Shown here piece after piece: positions 16,133 through 25,015 of a stretch of DNA of 58,681 bases. Within the stretch, counting starts at the first letter, position 1. Each line of letters starts with the position of its first letter. The notes beneath the pieces were generated by a model. The model saw nothing but the letters and a program-made list of their open reading frames with translations, had not been told where the DNA came from and made no database searches. A program made the translations under genes and the position numbers. The stretch covers positions 1 to 58,681 of the forward strand of contig CAMDEF010000020.1 in the NCBI GenBank assembly GCA_945895265.1, written 5' to 3'. The stretch comes from Bordetella parapertussis (GTDB lineage: Bacteria > Pseudomonadota > Gammaproteobacteria > Burkholderiales > Burkholderiaceae_B).

Positions 16133-17416
16133 TCAGTGGCCTTTACCAGTAGAGCTATTCGCGTCGGGACCGCCGACATTTACACCAGGACCGGCATAAG
16201 GGGCGCCTGCAAGCAATGCCCGCATATCAGTCAAGGCGATCCAAAAGGATTGTTTGGCTTGCGCGACGGCGAGTTCGGATTGCAGCTTGGTCTGCGCTTT
16301 GGCGATTAAGTCCCAGGTGCTGATAAACATGCCGTTGTAGCGCAGCAGCGCTTCTTCTTCGGCACCGCTGTGCAAACCTTGCAGCTTGTTCAAAATATCT
16401 GATGCTTGCGTATGGGCTGCACGCAAATGTTCGCGGGCTTGTTGTAAATCGCTTTTAGTCCTGATGCTCAAACGCAGCACCTCAGCCCGCGCTTTGATGG
16501 CTTTTTCGAGATCGTGGTTCCAAAGTATCTTTGTACGGTCCCTTGTAGGAATCGCGCTGGTCCAATCTGAACTGGCGCTTAACATCTCGTCGAGCTGTTG
16601 TCGCCATTGTTCAAGCATGGAGGGACCAACGATACGCTCGTAATACTGCGCCTCTTTTTCCAGAAGGCCGAACTGTAGATGGCGGGCCAGCATGACGGCA
16701 AGTTGTTGCTCAAGTGGCGTCACGAGTTCGGATAAGCCGGCAAGGCTAGCGGGTTTAGGGAGAGCGTTTGGTAAGCGCCAGTGCTCGGAGCCGATCTGTG
16801 CGAAGAGCTTTTGACGACTGTTAAACGCAGCTTGATCCGCCAGCAAAAGCTGATGGCGCGCAGACTGGTAGCTGATCTCGACATCGATGAGTCTGTTGCG
16901 GCCCCAGTTGCCGATCTTCTCCATTCGCTTGGCGAGTTCAAGTGACACACTGGCGGCTTCAGCGATGCGTTGCTGGATGTTGAGTTGTTCTTTAGCAGAG
17001 ACAGCTTCAAGCCAGAGCTTGTGAGTGGTTTGTTGTAGTGTGAGTAGTTGTGCGTCTCGGGTGGATCGTTCGATATGACTGAACGCCTGACCTGTCAGAA
17101 GATCGGCGTTCAGCGTAAGCGCCGCTTTTCGGGCGAGCTCTTCGGTGAGTTCAGGCGCAGTTGGATCTTCTTTGAATGAGCCTATGATCAGGTTTGGATC
17201 GCGCTGAGTCAGCGCACTACGACTCTGCTCGGCTTTGAGCAGATCAATATGACCGCGCTGGAAACGCCCTACGTCTGTGTTCGCGTTACGCCATTGTCTA
17301 AGATCGCTCTGTTGCGTGGCCTGCGCTTGCGCCAGAGCGGGCAAACTGAGTGCGCTCAAGGCGAGCGAGACTGTGAGCCAGTGCTTGAGCCCGGGGCGGG
17401 CGAAGTAGAAATGCAT
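16133..17416 (-). CDS. TolC-family outer membrane protein of the copper operon
   Basis: First gene of the copper operon. The protein has a signal peptide (MHFYFARPGLKHWL..., ending ALAQAQ) and mainly helical outer-membrane-efflux halves, with LLKAEQSRSALTQRDPNLI and YQSARHQLLLADQAAFNS segments. It resembles the CzcC/CusC side of the family, but no RND pump or fusion protein gene adjoins it. ATG 17416, with CAGGCAACG upstream, is preferred to the longer frame from 17521. Its role may be export of copper delivered by a pump encoded elsewhere. Confidence 0.85.
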   Translation of the reverse strand: MHFYFARPGLKHWLTVSLALSALSLPALAQAQATQQSDLRQWRNANTDVGRFQRGHIDLLKAEQSRSALTQRDPNLIIGSFKEDPTAPELTEELARKAALTLNADLLTGQAFSHIERSTRDAQLLTLQQTTHKLWLEAVSAKEQLNIQQRIAEAASVSLELAKRMEKIGNWGRNRLIDVEISYQSARHQLLLADQAAFNSRQKLFAQIGSEHWRLPNALPKPASLAGLSELVTPLEQQLAVMLARHLQFGLLEKEAQYYERIVGPSMLEQWRQQLDEMLSASSDWTSAIPTRDRTKILWNHDLEKAIKARAEVLRLSIRTKSDLQQAREHLRAAHTQASDILNKLQGLHSGAEEEALLRYNGMFISTWDLIAKAQTKLQSELAVAQAKQSFWIALTDMRALLAGAPYAGPGVNVGGPDANSSTGKGH

Positions 17417-17560
17417 CGTTGCCTGTGTCGCACTAAAACGTTGGGATGTCCGGGAGGGACTCTCCCCATCCAACTTTGTAAATGTAATGCTTGACGGTGC
17501 AAGCCGGCGTGACGCCAACATTACAAAATTGTTATGTTGAGCCTACTGCCTTGCACATGC

Positions 17561-17674
17561 TGAGTGCTAAGGTATAGTCCCTTGCGGTTTCAGCGCTAAG
17601 CCTATCCGTCACGATGGTGAGTGCTACGGTATAGTCCCTTGAAGTTTTAGCGCTAAGCCTATCCGTCGCGATGC
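17561..17674. promoter_or_regulatory. Two tandem 57-bp repeats between the copper operon and cusRS
   Basis: Copies at 17561-17617 and 17618-17674 match at roughly nine bases in ten. Each holds two direct half-sites, GTGCTA[AC]GGTAT and GCGCTAAGCCTAT, about 32 bases apart, giving four GYGCTAMG motifs in one 114-base tract. The tract lies between the divergent copper operon and the response regulator gene, ending 21 bases before the cusR start. CusR/CopR-type regulators bind repeated sites in such gaps, so these are plausible operators; this is inference. Confidence 0.6.
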
Positions 17675-17695
17675 TGACTTTAGGAGTTCTTCCTG

Positions 17696-18379
17696 GTGAA
17701 AATTTTGATTGTCGAGGATGAGCCTAAAACGGGCGATTATTTGCGGCAGGGTTTGCGCGAGGCCGGTTTTGTCGTCGATCTCGTTCAGGATGGCCTTGAT
17801 GGTCTGCATCTCGGTATCGAAGGTGATCAGGATTTGATCATTCTGGACGTGATGCTACCTCGCATGGATGGCTGGGGTGTTTTACAAGCACTGACTCAGG
17901 CCGGGATCCGCACACCAGTGATATTTTTAACTGCCAAGGATCAGGTCGAAGATCGTGTCCGAGGACTTGAGCTCGGCGCGGCCGATTACCTGGTTAAACC
18001 TTTTTCTTTTGCCGAGCTGCTGGCCAGGGTCCGTAATGTCTTACGACGAGGACCAGCCACAATCGAGAGTTCGGTTTTGCAGGTGGCTGACCTCGAGGTC
18101 GATCTGCTTAGGCGCCGCGTCTCACGCGCAGGGAGAAGGATTGACCTCACACCCAAGGAGTTCGGATTATTAGAGTTACTCGTACGCCGCCAAGGTGAAG
18201 TCCTTCCGCGCTCTTTGATCGCCTCCTTAGTATGGGACATGAATTTCGACAGCGATACCAATGTGATCGAGGTTGCGATGCGCAGATTGCGCGCTAAGGT
18301 CGACGAAGGTTTTGATGTTCGACTGATTCAGACGGTGCGCGGCATGGGCTACGTTCTCGAAGCGAACGGGGCGGCCTAA
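17696..18379 (+). CDS. cusR: Heavy-metal response regulator, CusR/CopR type
   Basis: The 227-residue OmpR-class regulator has a receiver domain with the acidic pair ED (residues 7-8), phosphoacceptor D51 ([10 protein letters not shown]) and the conserved Lys in FLTAKDQ. A winged-helix DNA-binding domain follows, ending [28 protein letters not shown]. The start is GTG, supported by TTTAGGAG ten bases upstream. Its stop overlaps the kinase start (TAATG), so the pair is translationally coupled. Divergent placement from the copper operon supports copper control; silver or another metal is possible. Confidence 0.9.
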   Translation: MKILIVEDEPKTGDYLRQGLREAGFVVDLVQDGLDGLHLGIEGDQDLIILDVMLPRMDGWGVLQALTQAGIRTPVIFLTAKDQVEDRVRGLELGAADYLVKPFSFAELLARVRNVLRRGPATIESSVLQVADLEVDLLRRRVSRAGRRIDLTPKEFGLLELLVRRQGEVLPRSLIASLVWDMNFDSDTNVIEVAMRRLRAKVDEGFDVRLIQTVRGMGYVLEANGAA

Positions 18380-19731
18380 TGCTCATACGTTTGACGCTTG
18401 TTTCGCGGTTGACGATTTTGTATGCCTTGATCTCGGCTCTGGTGTTGTGCGGTCTCGGGGTGATGGTGGCGCGTGCAAGCTATTTGCATTTCGTTGACTT
18501 GGATTTGGCATACTTGCAGGGCAAAGCGAGTTTGGTTCAGCGCGGTTTGGCACAGACCTCTGAACCAAGCGCCGTGCGCGCGTTACTGGCGCAACAGATG
18601 GACAGTCACGAGGGGCTTTTTATTGCACTGAGTGACGGCCCCTCTTCAGGGCCCATGGTTCAGGGTGTAGATTTTTCTGCGTTGAGCGCCGCTAAAGTCT
18701 CGCCTGAGACCACCTATGACTGGCAAGCAGGCTCTATGACCTTGCGCGGCATCAAAGTCCCGTTGCCACGAGGAGGATCTCTGTTGTTGGGTTTGGATAC
18801 GCATCATCACGCGCACTTTATGACACAGCTTCATTACACACTGGTGATCTATCTATTTATCGCCACACTGCTTAGTGGTTTGTTGGGTTGGTGGGCTGCG
18901 CGACGCGGATTAGCTCCCCTGCGCGTCATGCGCGAACGCGCCCGCAATATCGATGCGCGTCAGTTAAATATTCGGATGCCTACCGCAGACTGTTCAGCCG
19001 AACTTGTTGAGCTCGCGCAGGGACTAAACCTCATGCTCGAGCGACTCGAGCAAGACTTTGAACGCATCTCGGAGTTTTCAAGCGATTTGGCGCACGAGCT
19101 TCGCACCCCGATCACAAACTTATTGACGCAAACACAGGTCACGCTCACGCGAGAGCGAGATGCCGAGTCGTATCGGGATATCCTCGCATCGAATGCCGAG
19201 GAGTTTCAACGCTTGGCGCGCATGGTGTCCGATATGTTGTATCTGGCCAAGACAGAGCATGGGCTTGAGTTGCCCAACCGCGAACCACTTTCGCTGGCGG
19301 TCGAAGTGCAGGCTCTCTTTGACTTCTATGAGTCTGTCTCCGAAGAGGCCCGTATCGGCTTGTCGCTCAAAGGCGATGCGACGATTGTCGGCGATCGATT
19401 GATGGTGCGACGAGCCGTAGGTAATTTACTCTCGAATGCACTACGACACGCCTTTAAGCACTCCGTGATCGAGGTCATCGTCACGCGCCGCCCTAATGCG
19501 GTTGAGCTAACTGTAAAAAACGAAGGTCACCCTATCGATGAGGCCGTGATTCCGCGTTTGTTCGATCGTTTTTATCGCACGCAGAAGTCTCGTCCGCATC
19601 CAGAGCATAACGGCACCGGATTAGGTCTTTCGATCACTAGGTCTTTGATGCTGGCGCAAGGCGGCACCATTACGGTCGCATCCAATGAAAAAAATACCAG
19701 CTTTACGCTGGTATTTCCAAAGGCCTCTTAA
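18379..19731 (+). CDS. cusS: Heavy-metal sensor histidine kinase, CusS/CopS type
   Basis: This 450-residue membrane kinase has one N-terminal helix (about 10-32), a periplasmic sensor region with a His cluster (DTHHHAHF), a second helix (about 155-175), HAMP, and HisKA with the phosphorylated H239 in LAHELRTPITNLL. The HATPase domain carries NLLSNALRHA and GTGLGLSITRS. It presumably senses periplasmic Cu(I) or Ag(I) and phosphorylates the upstream regulator. The end of the coding sequence contains a hairpin that can terminate transcription from the opposite strand. Confidence 0.9.
   Translation: MLIRLTLVSRLTILYALISALVLCGLGVMVARASYLHFVDLDLAYLQGKASLVQRGLAQTSEPSAVRALLAQQMDSHEGLFIALSDGPSSGPMVQGVDFSALSAAKVSPETTYDWQAGSMTLRGIKVPLPRGGSLLLGLDTHHHAHFMTQLHYTLVIYLFIATLLSGLLGWWAARRGLAPLRVMRERARNIDARQLNIRMPTADCSAELVELAQGLNLMLERLEQDFERISEFSSDLAHELRTPITNLLTQTQVTLTRERDAESYRDILASNAEEFQRLARMVSDMLYLAKTEHGLELPNREPLSLAVEVQALFDFYESVSEEARIGLSLKGDATIVGDRLMVRRAVGNLLSNALRHAFKHSVIEVIVTRRPNAVELTVKNEGHPIDEAVIPRLFDRFYRTQKSRPHPEHNGTGLGLSITRSLMLAQGGTITVASNEKNTSFTLVFPKAS
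19685..19716 (-). terminator. Rho-independent terminator for the minus-strand operon, inside the cusS 3' end
   Basis: AAATACCAGC (19692-19701) and GCTGGTATTT (19707-19716) form a perfect 10-bp stem with a 5-base loop. Read on the minus strand, the stem runs into seven T residues (plus-strand A-run 19688-19694). It lies 59 bases past the stop of the DUF6268-like gene and inside the last codons of cusS, where it encodes protein on the other strand. Confidence 0.75.
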
Positions 19732-19774
19732 CGTTCGGACCTATTCGCTAAGTTGTGATGAGCGCGCTCACTGT

Positions 19775-20692
19775 TCAAAAACGCTTTGAAAACGACAGTG
19801 CCATAGCAAAACCAGTTTGATAGTTCGCGCTGAGCAGTGTCGTACCCGAGTTATCAATCGCAGACAAACGGCCGGCTGTCGTGGCCGCGGCATACAAATC
19901 AACACGTGACGTTCGGTCTATCGAGTATGACAGTCGCGCAAACACCGGTACAAAGCTGTTTTGACCAATGCCGTTGGCCACTGGACTATTTTCATTCAAG
20001 CGAAACCGGTACGAACGATAGGCACCGCCCCCACCTAAGGTCCAACGATCGTTAAATGCATAGGACAACTCAAGCCCTGCGCCACCAGATGGGCCTGCTG
20101 GCAGTGGGTTGCTTAGCCTCAACTTGTCTGTGATGTTCCAGTTCACTAGCAGATAGGGAAACACCTTGGTTTGATCGATCTGGCGAAAGACACCCGCGCC
20201 TACACCAAGCGTTAAGTCTTTTGAAAAAGTATGCGCCGCGCTCAGCACGGCGCCATAAGTCGCCGTGCCTCCGGTGCCCGTACCTGTTTCACCCGACCAC
20301 TCAAGGGTTGGCGAAAAACCGAAACGCCACTGAGGACTCGGTGAGTAAGCAAAATTCAACCCCAAACCTGGTGTATTGATAGCGGTCCAAGGTGCTTGGC
20401 CGCCCAAGGTATTGAGATTGCTCCATGACCAGTTCTGATAGTTGTAACGGGCACTCGCTCCGGCAGAAAATTCGCTAGTAATTTGTCGTGTGACATTGAC
20501 ATTTAACGAAGCGTCCTGCCAACTGAAACTACCACTATCCACAAGACGCGTGTTGAATTGACTTAAGCCCGTGGCCCCAACGGACACGCTAGTTTCACCA
20601 GGCGCTTGGCGGGGTTGCGCTGCAACGATCGCACAACAGCTCGACAAGGCAAGCGCCACACCAAAAAGAAAAGGGCTAGGAATACTGTACAT
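19775..20692 (-). CDS. Outer membrane beta-barrel protein, DUF6268-like
   Basis: The roughly 305-residue product has a signal peptide (ending AIVAAQ) and regularly alternating strands rich in Tyr, Trp and Gly, such as FSAGASARYNYQNWSW and WTLGGGGAYRSYRFRL. It ends in phenylalanine (SFSKRF), the usual BAM signal of outer-membrane barrels. The family name is from memory. ATG 20692, with GGATGG upstream, is preferred over the TTG at 20698. It lies 60 bases downstream of the ABC permease on the same strand and shares its terminator, so it may be an outer-membrane port for the same substrate. Confidence 0.72.
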   Translation of the reverse strand: MYSIPSPFLFGVALALSSCCAIVAAQPRQAPGETSVSVGATGLSQFNTRLVDSGSFSWQDASLNVNVTRQITSEFSAGASARYNYQNWSWSNLNTLGGQAPWTAINTPGLGLNFAYSPSPQWRFGFSPTLEWSGETGTGTGGTATYGAVLSAAHTFSKDLTLGVGAGVFRQIDQTKVFPYLLVNWNITDKLRLSNPLPAGPSGGAGLELSYAFNDRWTLGGGGAYRSYRFRLNENSPVANGIGQNSFVPVFARLSYSIDRTSRVDLYAAATTAGRLSAIDNSGTTLLSANYQTGFAMALSFSKRF

Positions 20693-20752
20693 ATTCAACC
20701 ATCCATTATTTGATACATGAAAAATCGAGCGTCGGCACCCACTTCATTGGCC

Positions 20753-21601
20753 TCAGCGTGACAATAAGCGTCTTGCGAAATAAGACAAGGTATCCACGAG
20801 AATCACGAGCAAAATCATCGCAGCGAGAATACTGCTTGTCTCTTGCATTTGAAACAAACCCATATGAAACGACAACATTTGACCCAGGCCACCGCCACCC
20901 ACCACACCCAACACGGCAGCCGCACGGATATTGTTCTCCCAACGATACAACGAGTAGGACATTAACTGAGGAGAAACCGTTGGAAGTGTCGCATATAAAA
21001 ATACGCGCCCTTCTCCAATCCCCTGCACGCGCAGAGCCGAGGCGGCGTGTTGTGGCGCATTTTCGATTGACTCGGCAAATAAACGCCCTAAGACGCCTGT
21101 CGTGTGTAAGCCCAAGGCCAGCGTGCCGGCAAACGGCCCCAAACCAGCAGAAATTAGCAGCAAGGCAGCCCAGACGAGTTCAGGAATGGCACGCAAGGCA
21201 TTGAGCACCAGTCGCGTCAAAAACCGCCAGCGTGCGGGATCGCCGGCGTAACTGCGGCTCGCGGGCACGGCCAACAGTAAACCAAAAATCGCCGCGAGCA
21301 GAGTCCCCACCGCGGACATCGCCAAGGTTTCCAGACTAGCTTGCAACAACTTGCTTAAAAAAACCGGCTCTAGATTGGGTGACATGAGCTCACCCAAAAA
21401 CTTGCCCATGCGACCAAGACTCTCAACAGACAGCACGCGGCCGAGCTGCAAATCGAGAGACCAAAAACTTAAAACAATCAGAGCGACTGTCCCGACCAGG
21501 GACCAACATACTGGCGAGTCCAAACGCATCCAATGCCGAGGACGTTGCGGCGCACCCTGAGGTGGTGATGACGGCAATCGATCAGTCGTGGCTTGACTCA
21601 T
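20753..21601 (-). CDS. PhnE-like ABC transporter permease (second permease)
   Basis: The 282-residue inner-membrane permease has about six hydrophobic helices and the PhnE-type coupling segment GIGEGRVFLYATLPTVSPQLMSY. GVVGGGGLGQMLSFHMG near the C-terminus is typical of phosphonate-type permeases. It starts at ATG 21601, overlapping the preceding permease stop as ATGA; the longer frame from 21823 is only read-through of the upstream gene. It pairs with the first permease as a heterodimer. Confidence 0.88.
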   Translation of the reverse strand: MSQATTDRLPSSPPQGAPQRPRHWMRLDSPVCWSLVGTVALIVLSFWSLDLQLGRVLSVESLGRMGKFLGELMSPNLEPVFLSKLLQASLETLAMSAVGTLLAAIFGLLLAVPASRSYAGDPARWRFLTRLVLNALRAIPELVWAALLLISAGLGPFAGTLALGLHTTGVLGRLFAESIENAPQHAASALRVQGIGEGRVFLYATLPTVSPQLMSYSLYRWENNIRAAAVLGVVGGGGLGQMLSFHMGLFQMQETSSILAAMILLVILVDTLSYFARRLLSR

Positions 21602-22452
21602 TGCAGTGCCCGCCGCATCCAAGTACTCAAGAGATCCGCGAGCCCGACTAACAAAATAAAAACAATCAACATCGTGGCGACTTCGGAGCCGTTGAACATG
21701 CGCATCGAGTTGTCCATTTGCTGACCCAAACCACCCGCACCGACAAACCCCAACACTGTCGAGGCACGGATCGCGCACTCCCAGCGATAAATCGTATAAC
21801 TCGTCAGCTCTTTGGCATTGCAAGGCAAAATACTAAAGAAAAAAGTCTGCATACGGCCCGCGCCATTTCTTAACAAGGCCGTGGCGGGTTCGCGCTCGCC
21901 GCTCTCTAGAATTTCGCCATACACTTTGCCCAGCATTCCCGCGTACGTCAAAGCGATGGCCAAGACTCCGGCAGCCGGACCAAGCCCCACCACTCGCACA
22001 AAGACGAGCGCCCAAATAAGCTCAGGCACACTGCGCAAAAGAATCAAGAGCCAGCGGATCAACTGTCTGATAACAAAAGGCAACGCCTGCATACGACCAG
22101 ACAGAGAGGACACCGATAGCACCGTCGTCGACAGTAGCGTCAAGGGAATCGCTAGCACCAGGGCTAGAAACGTCCCTGCCGTGGCGATCGCTACCGTACG
22201 CCATGCCTCACGAGCGACCAACGCCAAAAACTCAGGGTTCAGTGCTGGCGGAAAAAACTCGGCTAAAAAGCGCGTGGTGACCTTTAGGTTTTCAGTTTCG
22301 AAAAATACCCAGGGTCGAAATTCTGTACTAACTAACGCGGGCCAAAGGAGCACACACCCCACGACAAACCAGAAGACGCGACGCGTCCAAGCGGGATCTC
22401 TCAACTCGGGATCTTTGATGACTGCAATCGAGACGGGCCCAGTCGTCATCAT
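21598..22452 (-). CDS. PhnE-like ABC transporter permease (first permease)
   Basis: This 284-residue permease is a paralogue of the next gene, with RTVAIATAGTFLALVLAIPL, a coupling helix near NGAGRMQTFFFSILPCNAKEL, and GFVGAGGLGQQMDNSM. ATG 22452 lies five bases beyond the ATPase stop; a TTG at 22467 is an alternative that overlaps it. The operon order is binding protein, ATPase, permease, permease. Confidence 0.88.
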   Translation of the reverse strand: MMTTGPVSIAVIKDPELRDPAWTRRVFWFVVGCVLLWPALVSTEFRPWVFFETENLKVTTRFLAEFFPPALNPEFLALVAREAWRTVAIATAGTFLALVLAIPLTLLSTTVLSVSSLSGRMQALPFVIRQLIRWLLILLRSVPELIWALVFVRVVGLGPAAGVLAIALTYAGMLGKVYGEILESGEREPATALLRNGAGRMQTFFFSILPCNAKELTSYTIYRWECAIRASTVLGFVGAGGLGQQMDNSMRMFNGSEVATMLIVFILLVGLADLLSTWMRRALQ

Positions 22453-22457
22453 CGCGC

Positions 22458-23306
22458 TCAGGCGCAACCCACGCGGACTTCCTGCTTAGCAGGTGGGAGC
22501 TGTTCTTGAGGCGCGACCGGCGCCTCGACTAGAGCGAGCTCGAACTCGAACTGCGCATAAAGCTCAGCTAAAATGTCTTCTGACACAGCGTGCCCGGGCA
22601 AATCAAAGACTAGCTTTCCCTCGCGCAAGCCAAGCACCCGAGGAAACTCAGCGGTGGCAACCTTGACCTGATGCAAAGTCGTCACTAAGGTGACACCTCG
22701 CGCACTCGCCTCACGCAAGAGCGTCGCGATGGCCTGTCGGGCACGCGTTGGGTCGAGGGCGGACAAAGGTTCGTCCACAAGCCAAAGTTTCGTCGGCGCT
22801 AATAACGCACGCGCCAAACCCACACGTTGACGCTCGCCGCCGGACAGACGATCGACGCGATCCCATAACTTTTCTTGCAGATCGAATTGCGCTAACGCGC
22901 CGGCAACCTCTTCGACATGTTGTGGATACAACAAGTTTTTCAGGCTTTGCCACAAAGACAACGCAGGCAGCTTAGCTGCGAGTAATGAAACGATCACCCG
23001 CTGTCGAGGTGGCAACGGCGGAGTTTGTGGCGCATAAAACAGCCGGCCACGCTGCTGCTGCAGACCTCGAGTCGAAAGCGTCCAAACCGACTGGCCATCA
23101 AGCGTCACATGCCCTACCGAGGGCTTAAGTGCTGCGCCCAACAACTGAAGCAAGGTGGTTTTTCCAGCGCCCGAAGGCCCGATGACCGCGACGTGCTCGC
23201 CCGGTTCAATCGTCAACGATAGCGCGTCTATAGCAGGGCGAGACTGTTTGGTTGCGGCAGGATGACGGGCGCAAACGCCCTTCAACTCAAGACGTAGGCC
23301 AGACAT
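22458..23306 (-). CDS. PhnC-like ABC transporter ATP-binding protein
   Basis: The 282-residue ATPase has Walker A GPSGAGKT, signature LSGGERQRVGLARAL, Walker B LWLVDEPLSALDP and the switch His in TTLHQVK. The C-terminal extension after about residue 235 is Pro/Glu-rich. Its ATG overlaps the binding-protein stop (TAATG). It energises the PhnE-like permease pair. Confidence 0.9.
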   Translation of the reverse strand: MSGLRLELKGVCARHPAATKQSRPAIDALSLTIEPGEHVAVIGPSGAGKTTLLQLLGAALKPSVGHVTLDGQSVWTLSTRGLQQQRGRLFYAPQTPPLPPRQRVIVSLLAAKLPALSLWQSLKNLLYPQHVEEVAGALAQFDLQEKLWDRVDRLSGGERQRVGLARALLAPTKLWLVDEPLSALDPTRARQAIATLLREASARGVTLVTTLHQVKVATAEFPRVLGLREGKLVFDLPGHAVSEDILAELYAQFEFELALVEAPVAPQEQLPPAKQEVRVGCA

Positions 23307-24196
23307 TATTTAATAAGACCTGCACTTTTGCCCGCTGACTCGAGGCCCTTATAGTTCTCTGGAGTCGTGGGAATGTATTTGCTGGCGCGATTGAGCGTCA
23401 GTATTTCTTTGCCCTCGGGAGTATTCATATCAAGAGCCAGCAAAGCGTTAGTGATTTTTTCACGCAACGCGGCAGGCATATCGGCATGCACCGACCAGTT
23501 GTAATTAAAGTAGGGAGGCGTAGTGTAAAAGACGTCTACCTTGCTCGTATCCACCTTTTTTTCATTCACGAATTTTTGCCAAACTGTGATGTCTAGCGCT
23601 GCGGCATCCACGCGACCACTCACAACCGACGCGATCGTGGCATCATGCGCCCCCGAATAAGCAACGCGCTTAAAGTCTCGATCTGGATTGATCCCCGCAT
23701 CCAATAAGAAAGAACGCGGCATGAGATGACCCGAGGTGCTGGATTGCGAGCCAAAACTCACTTGCTTGCCCTTTAGATCTGACAGCTGTTTGATACCGGA
23801 GTCTTTCTGCGTGATGAAAACCGAGCGAAACTTGGTGTCTTCTTCGCGCTGCGCAATGGGTACAACCTTTCCGCCAGAACGGATTTGAGCCTGTACGTAG
23901 GTAAAGCCTCCGAACCAGACAAGTTCGACCTGCTTATTGACCAAGGCCTCTACCGCTGCAGGGTAGTCATTAACAGGTACGAAGCTGACCGTCATCCCCG
24001 TCGTGCGCTCAAGATATTTGGTCAGCGGACCAAATTTGCGCATTTGCTCGGTAGCAGCCTCTTCGGGGATGGTGGTGACTCGTAAAGTTTGCTGCGCCTG
24101 AGCGACACCAAAAAACAAGGCCGAACAGGCCAGCACCACGCCTGAAATCAAGCGCAGATAAGGGTTAGAGTTTGAATTAGAGTACACAGAATTCAC
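23306..24196 (-). CDS. Periplasmic binding protein of PhnD type, putative selenate/phosphonate uptake
   Basis: The 296-residue product has a signal peptide ending GVAQAQ and the mature start LRVTTIPEEAATEQMRKFGP. It also carries VPVNDYPAAVEALVNKQVEL, WFGGFTYVQAQ and QREEDTKF. These match the PhnD branch annotated in databases as putative selenate ABC transporter binding proteins more closely than classical phosphonate binders. That assignment is from memory and the true ligand is unproven. The start is GTG with a poor ribosome site. It heads the five-gene operon. Confidence 0.82.
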   Translation of the reverse strand: MNSVYSNSNSNPYLRLISGVVLACSALFFGVAQAQQTLRVTTIPEEAATEQMRKFGPLTKYLERTTGMTVSFVPVNDYPAAVEALVNKQVELVWFGGFTYVQAQIRSGGKVVPIAQREEDTKFRSVFITQKDSGIKQLSDLKGKQVSFGSQSSTSGHLMPRSFLLDAGINPDRDFKRVAYSGAHDATIASVVSGRVDAAALDITVWQKFVNEKKVDTSKVDVFYTTPPYFNYNWSVHADMPAALREKITNALLALDMNTPEGKEILTLNRASKYIPTTPENYKGLESAGKSAGLIK

Positions 24197-24390
24197 CTGA
24201 AAACGGTTTGGATGCTTCAGTATAGGAGAGTCTTGGGACGCGACGGCCGATTGACCTTATATTCCAACGTTATTTGGCGTTGATTGGGACCAAGTCATTT
24301 TGAGCTACCAGCCAAGCGCGGCGTATAAGAAAACCGTTTGAGAGGGTTCGCCGTATTGCTTTGGGTCTGCGGCAGGGATACTAACCGCCC

Positions 24391-24771
24391 TCACTCTTGA
24401 GTCATCGCAAACTCTCGAAGCCAAGGTTCAAGGTGGGCGATATCAAACGTGCCAGCCTCCAACATCTTTAGCATCTCTGTGTGGATCACCATCGGTTGCC
24501 TCTTTAGACACCAGCCATTGATGCGCAGAAACACGTCAGTCGCGGCAAAAGCGATGCGCTTGTTACCATCTACAAACGGATGATTAATCGCTAGGCTTTC
24601 TAGCAACGCTGCAGCCTCAGCGATGATGTCGGAGTAGTAACCCGTTTGTGGTCTAAACAGGGCTGCCTCTAGGGCACCTGGGTCACGAACACCGCCCGCG
24701 CCGCCGTACCTTTGCATTAGGATCGTGTGCATACCGAGCACATCGGCCACGGTTAAATAATCGCGCTGCAC
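24391..24771 (-). CDS. Doc-type (Fic fold) toxin of a type II toxin-antitoxin system
   Basis: The 126-residue protein has the Fic/Doc signature HPFVDGNKR (about residues 63-71), opening with YLTVADVLGMH and the GGVRDPGALEAAL motif of death-on-curing proteins. Doc proteins phosphorylate EF-Tu and stop translation. It follows the antitoxin gene by three bases. The catalytic motif is intact, so the toxin is probably functional. Confidence 0.9.
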   Translation of the reverse strand: MQRDYLTVADVLGMHTILMQRYGGAGGVRDPGALEAALFRPQTGYYSDIIAEAAALLESLAINHPFVDGNKRIAFAATDVFLRINGWCLKRQPMVIHTEMLKMLEAGTFDIAHLEPWLREFAMTQE

Positions 24772-24774
24772 GGC

Positions 24775-25005
24775 TTACTTCGCGAGTTCGCGGTAAAGAT
24801 GATCGAATTCATCAAGACTAGACGCAAATGACGCCATCACGTGACGACGGGGTCGAGTCTTTTGCTGGCGGTCAATGTAATCACGCAGAGCCTCATCGAG
24901 CACAGCCTGAAATTGCCGACCTTGCAGCTCAGCGATTTGACGTAATGCGGTCAACACGTCTGGCGACGCTTGAGAAGAAAACTTTTCGCGTGCAGCAGTA
25001 GCCAT
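24775..25005 (-). CDS. Ribbon-helix-helix antitoxin partner of Doc
   Basis: A 76-residue protein with a predicted N-terminal ribbon-helix-helix region (PDVLTALRQIAELQGRQFQAV) and a charged C-terminal tail (SLDEFDHLYRELAK) that would bind and neutralise the toxin. GAGGTGC precedes the ATG. Gene order antitoxin-toxin and tight spacing are typical. A 9-bp inverted repeat just upstream suggests autoregulation. Confidence 0.82.
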   Translation of the reverse strand: MATAAREKFSSQASPDVLTALRQIAELQGRQFQAVLDEALRDYIDRQQKTRPRRHVMASFASSLDEFDHLYRELAK

Positions 25006-25015
25006 AAAAGCACCT

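Noticed and set aside
17624..17809. A minus-strand 61-codon frame over the copper control repeats
   Set aside because: It spans tandem repeats and the start of cusR and has no family similarity.
21812..22489. A 225-codon plus-strand frame over the first permease
   Set aside because: Antisense shadow of a conserved permease, with no start signal or family match.
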